Below, piece after piece: positions 40,133 to 41,431 of a stretch of 41,431 bases of DNA. How positions within the stretch are numbered: position 1 is the first letter of the stretch; each line of letters opens with the position of its first letter. A program made the position numbers and the translations under genes. The stretch comes from an uncultured Bacteroides sp. (GTDB lineage Bacteria > Bacteroidota > Bacteroidia > Bacteroidales > Bacteroidaceae), in assembly GCA_958453305.1 (NCBI GenBank), contig CAUDXH010000015.1, forward strand, positions 1-41,431, written 5' to 3'. Below the pieces are notes generated by a model. That model ran no database searches. It was not told the DNA's origin and was given only the letters and a program-made list of their open reading frames with translations.

Positions 40133-41299
40133 ATGGACTACCTGACTGACATTCATACACTATCCGAAAAGTTGTTCAACTGGGGCAGCCAGCTGGCACC
40201 TTTAATAGGTATTGCCCTTGTTTCTTTTTTGAGTGCCAAACTCTTCCGGCATCTCATCATTCCCGTAATACATAAAGTAACTTCACGTACCAAGGCTACT
40301 TGGGATGACTATCTGTTCAACAAAAAAATGCTCACCAGTATTTGCCGCATCATCCCTCCTATCGTATGGTATGCCCTGCTTCCTTTTGCCTTTAACGAAA
40401 TGCCGGTTTTGCTTGTTTTCTTACTGAAAGCATGCCAGATTTACCTGGTTATCACCGCCCTTTTACTTATCAACTCTTTTCTGCGCTCACTCTATGATAT
40501 TTCCATCGAACATGAGTCTTTGCGAAACCGTCCTTTAAAAGGGATTTATCAAATGATAAACCTCGTTGCCATCGGCGTGGGAGCTATCTTGATTTTAAGT
40601 ATATTGATAGGGAAAGATGCAACGGCTATCTTCGCCGGATTAGGTGCATCGGCTGCGGTATTGATGCTGATTTTCAAAGACAGCATATTAGGACTTGTTG
40701 CCGGCGTACAATTATCAGCCAATGACATGCTGCGACCGGGCGACTGGATTTCAATGCCTAAATATGGAGCCGACGGGGATGTTATCGAAGTTTCGCTTAC
40801 TACAGTTAAAGTAAAAAACTTCGATAAGACCATTACCACCATCCCTCCCTATGCTTTGGTAAGCGATTCTTTTCAAAACTGGAGAGGAATGCGTGAAACA
40901 GGAGGACGACGCATCAAACGGTCTGTAAACATTGATATGACCACCATTCATTTCTGCACAGAAGAAGAAAAAAAGAGTTTCATCGAAAAAGGATGGATGA
41001 ATGAAGAAGAATCTCTGCAGCAAATCACGAATTTCAAAGTCTTCCGGAATTATTTAATGAATTATCTCCGCCAGCACCCGCATACCCATAAAGAACTGAT
41101 GATTATGGCACGCCAGCTGCAACCTACTCCTGAAGGCATTCCGTTGGAAATCTATTGCTTCACAGATACAACCGTATGGGCTGAATATGAACAAATTCAG
41201 GCTGAAATATTTGACCACGTGATTGCCATGACAGCACACTTTGGCTTACGTCTTTTCCAGCGTCCCAGCGGAACAGATATTCAGAATGTAAGGCTGTGA
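40133..41299 (+). CDS. MscS-family channel, larger YbdG-like type
   Basis: A 388-residue inner-membrane channel with about five hydrophobic helices before the MscS core. The pore helix region reads AIFAGLGASAAVLMLIFKDSILGLVAGVQLSAND, followed by the signature MLRPGDWISMPKYGADGDVIEVSLTTVKVKNFDKT and the beta-domain TIPPYALVSDSFQNWRG. The long C-terminal domain (about residues 265-388) resembles E. coli YbdG, which gates under mild osmotic stress. It is separate from the compact MscS at 4523-5386. The gene is monocistronic behind its own promoter. Confidence 0.9.
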   Translation: MDYLTDIHTLSEKLFNWGSQLAPLIGIALVSFLSAKLFRHLIIPVIHKVTSRTKATWDDYLFNKKMLTSICRIIPPIVWYALLPFAFNEMPVLLVFLLKACQIYLVITALLLINSFLRSLYDISIEHESLRNRPLKGIYQMINLVAIGVGAILILSILIGKDATAIFAGLGASAAVLMLIFKDSILGLVAGVQLSANDMLRPGDWISMPKYGADGDVIEVSLTTVKVKNFDKTITTIPPYALVSDSFQNWRGMRETGGRRIKRSVNIDMTTIHFCTEEEKKSFIEKGWMNEEESLQQITNFKVFRNYLMNYLRQHPHTHKELMIMARQLQPTPEGIPLEIYCFTDTTVWAEYEQIQAEIFDHVIAMTAHFGLRLFQRPSGTDIQNVRL

Positions 41300-41324
41300 C
41301 CGGCTCTACACACGGCAGATATAA

Positions 41325-41370
41325 AATAAAAAAGGCATCTAAGAATCATGTATTCTTAAATGCCTCTATC
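41325..41370. terminator. Terminator between the channel gene and the tRNA
   Basis: AGGCAT-c-TAAGAAT (41333-41346) pairs with ATTCTTA-a-ATGCCT (about 41352-41365). On the minus strand the stem is followed by TTTTTTATTTT, so it terminates the tRNA transcript well. The plus-strand side is weaker. Confidence 0.8.
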
Positions 41371-41379
41371 ATTTCGTTG

Positions 41380-41431
41380 TAGCGGGACCCGGGATTGAAC
41401 CGGGGACCTCATGATTATGAATCATGCGCTC
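41380..41431 (-). tRNA. Partial tRNA with CAU anticodon (Met or Ile2)
   Basis: Read on the minus strand, the 3' part of a tRNA is visible: end of the D-arm (GAGC), anticodon stem CATGA/TCATG with loop TTCATAA giving anticodon CAU, the variable region AGGTC, T-arm CCGGTTCAATCCCGG and the 3' acceptor strand TCCCGCT with discriminator A. No CCA is encoded. The 5' part (acceptor AGCGGGA, D-stem) lies beyond the window edge. Elongator methionine is most likely; lysidine-modified isoleucine (Ile2) cannot be excluded from this part alone. Confidence 0.85.

Overview
The window is chromosomal DNA from a Bacteroidales bacterium, most likely a gut Bacteroides or Phocaeicola. Four things point there. Promoters fit the Bacteroidetes form (TTTG or TTG, 18-21 nt spacer, TAnnTTTG). 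Starts have A-rich leaders instead of Shine-Dalgarno sequences. Family markers are present: GldH, a DUF4834-like protein, a SusD C-terminus, and a long PHP-containing DnaE with a coiled-coil insertion. Gene orders such as purH(N)-mreB-mreC-mreD-mrdA-rodA are typical. It is almost entirely housekeeping DNA. I see no CRISPR array, insertion sequence, prophage, rRNA or polysaccharide-utilisation locus, apart from one SusD remnant.

Layout. 1-260: tandem 84-bp hairpin repeats. 320-5386: Upf1-like helicase (+), TPR lipoprotein-like protein (-), msrA, yciO-like and mscS (+). 5413-5478: bidirectional terminator. 5496-10165 (-): FprA flavoprotein, TIGR01212 radical SAM protein, nitroreductase and ABC-F ATPase. 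10315-16731 (-): rod-shape operon preceded by a stand-alone IMP cyclohydrolase. 16940-19237 (+): phosphate permease with a PhoU-like tail. 19352-22367: MGMT (+), BASS-family transporter (-) and an exported cardiolipin-synthase-like protein (+). 22706-26731 (+): metF-holB-ricT-gldH. 26842-31358 (-): acidic unknown, trxA, dnaE. 31494-33321 (+): psd-pssA-DUF4834-like. 33395-35571 (-): SusD fragment, unknown secreted protein, TetR regulator. 35760-39378 (-): acyl-CoA dehydrogenase with EtfA/EtfB. 39462-41299: TlpA-like lipoprotein (-) and a second MscS-type channel (+). 41380-41431: partial tRNA(CAU) on the minus strand.

How the genes work together. The mre/mrd/rod cluster is a complete elongasome: MreB filament, MreC/D scaffold, RodA polymerase and PBP2 transpeptidase. 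Psd and PssA make phosphatidylethanolamine, and the Cls-like protein would make cardiolipin. EtfA/B carries electrons to or from the acyl-CoA dehydrogenase. FprA, MsrA, thioredoxin, the nitroreductase and the TlpA-like lipoprotein form an oxidative-defence and redox theme expected of an anaerobe meeting oxygen.

The least-explained features are non-coding. Short A-rich direct repeats abut the start codons of four genes. Three use an ACTYAANA octamer (starts at 3047, 6683 and 33052) and one uses an 11-mer (start at 10165). Hairpin-forming intergenic repeats occur at 1-260 and 10227-10307, with paired bases that change together between copies. A 12-bp inverted repeat (20919-20992) sits in a divergent promoter region where no gene ends. 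None of these could be searched against other genomes here.
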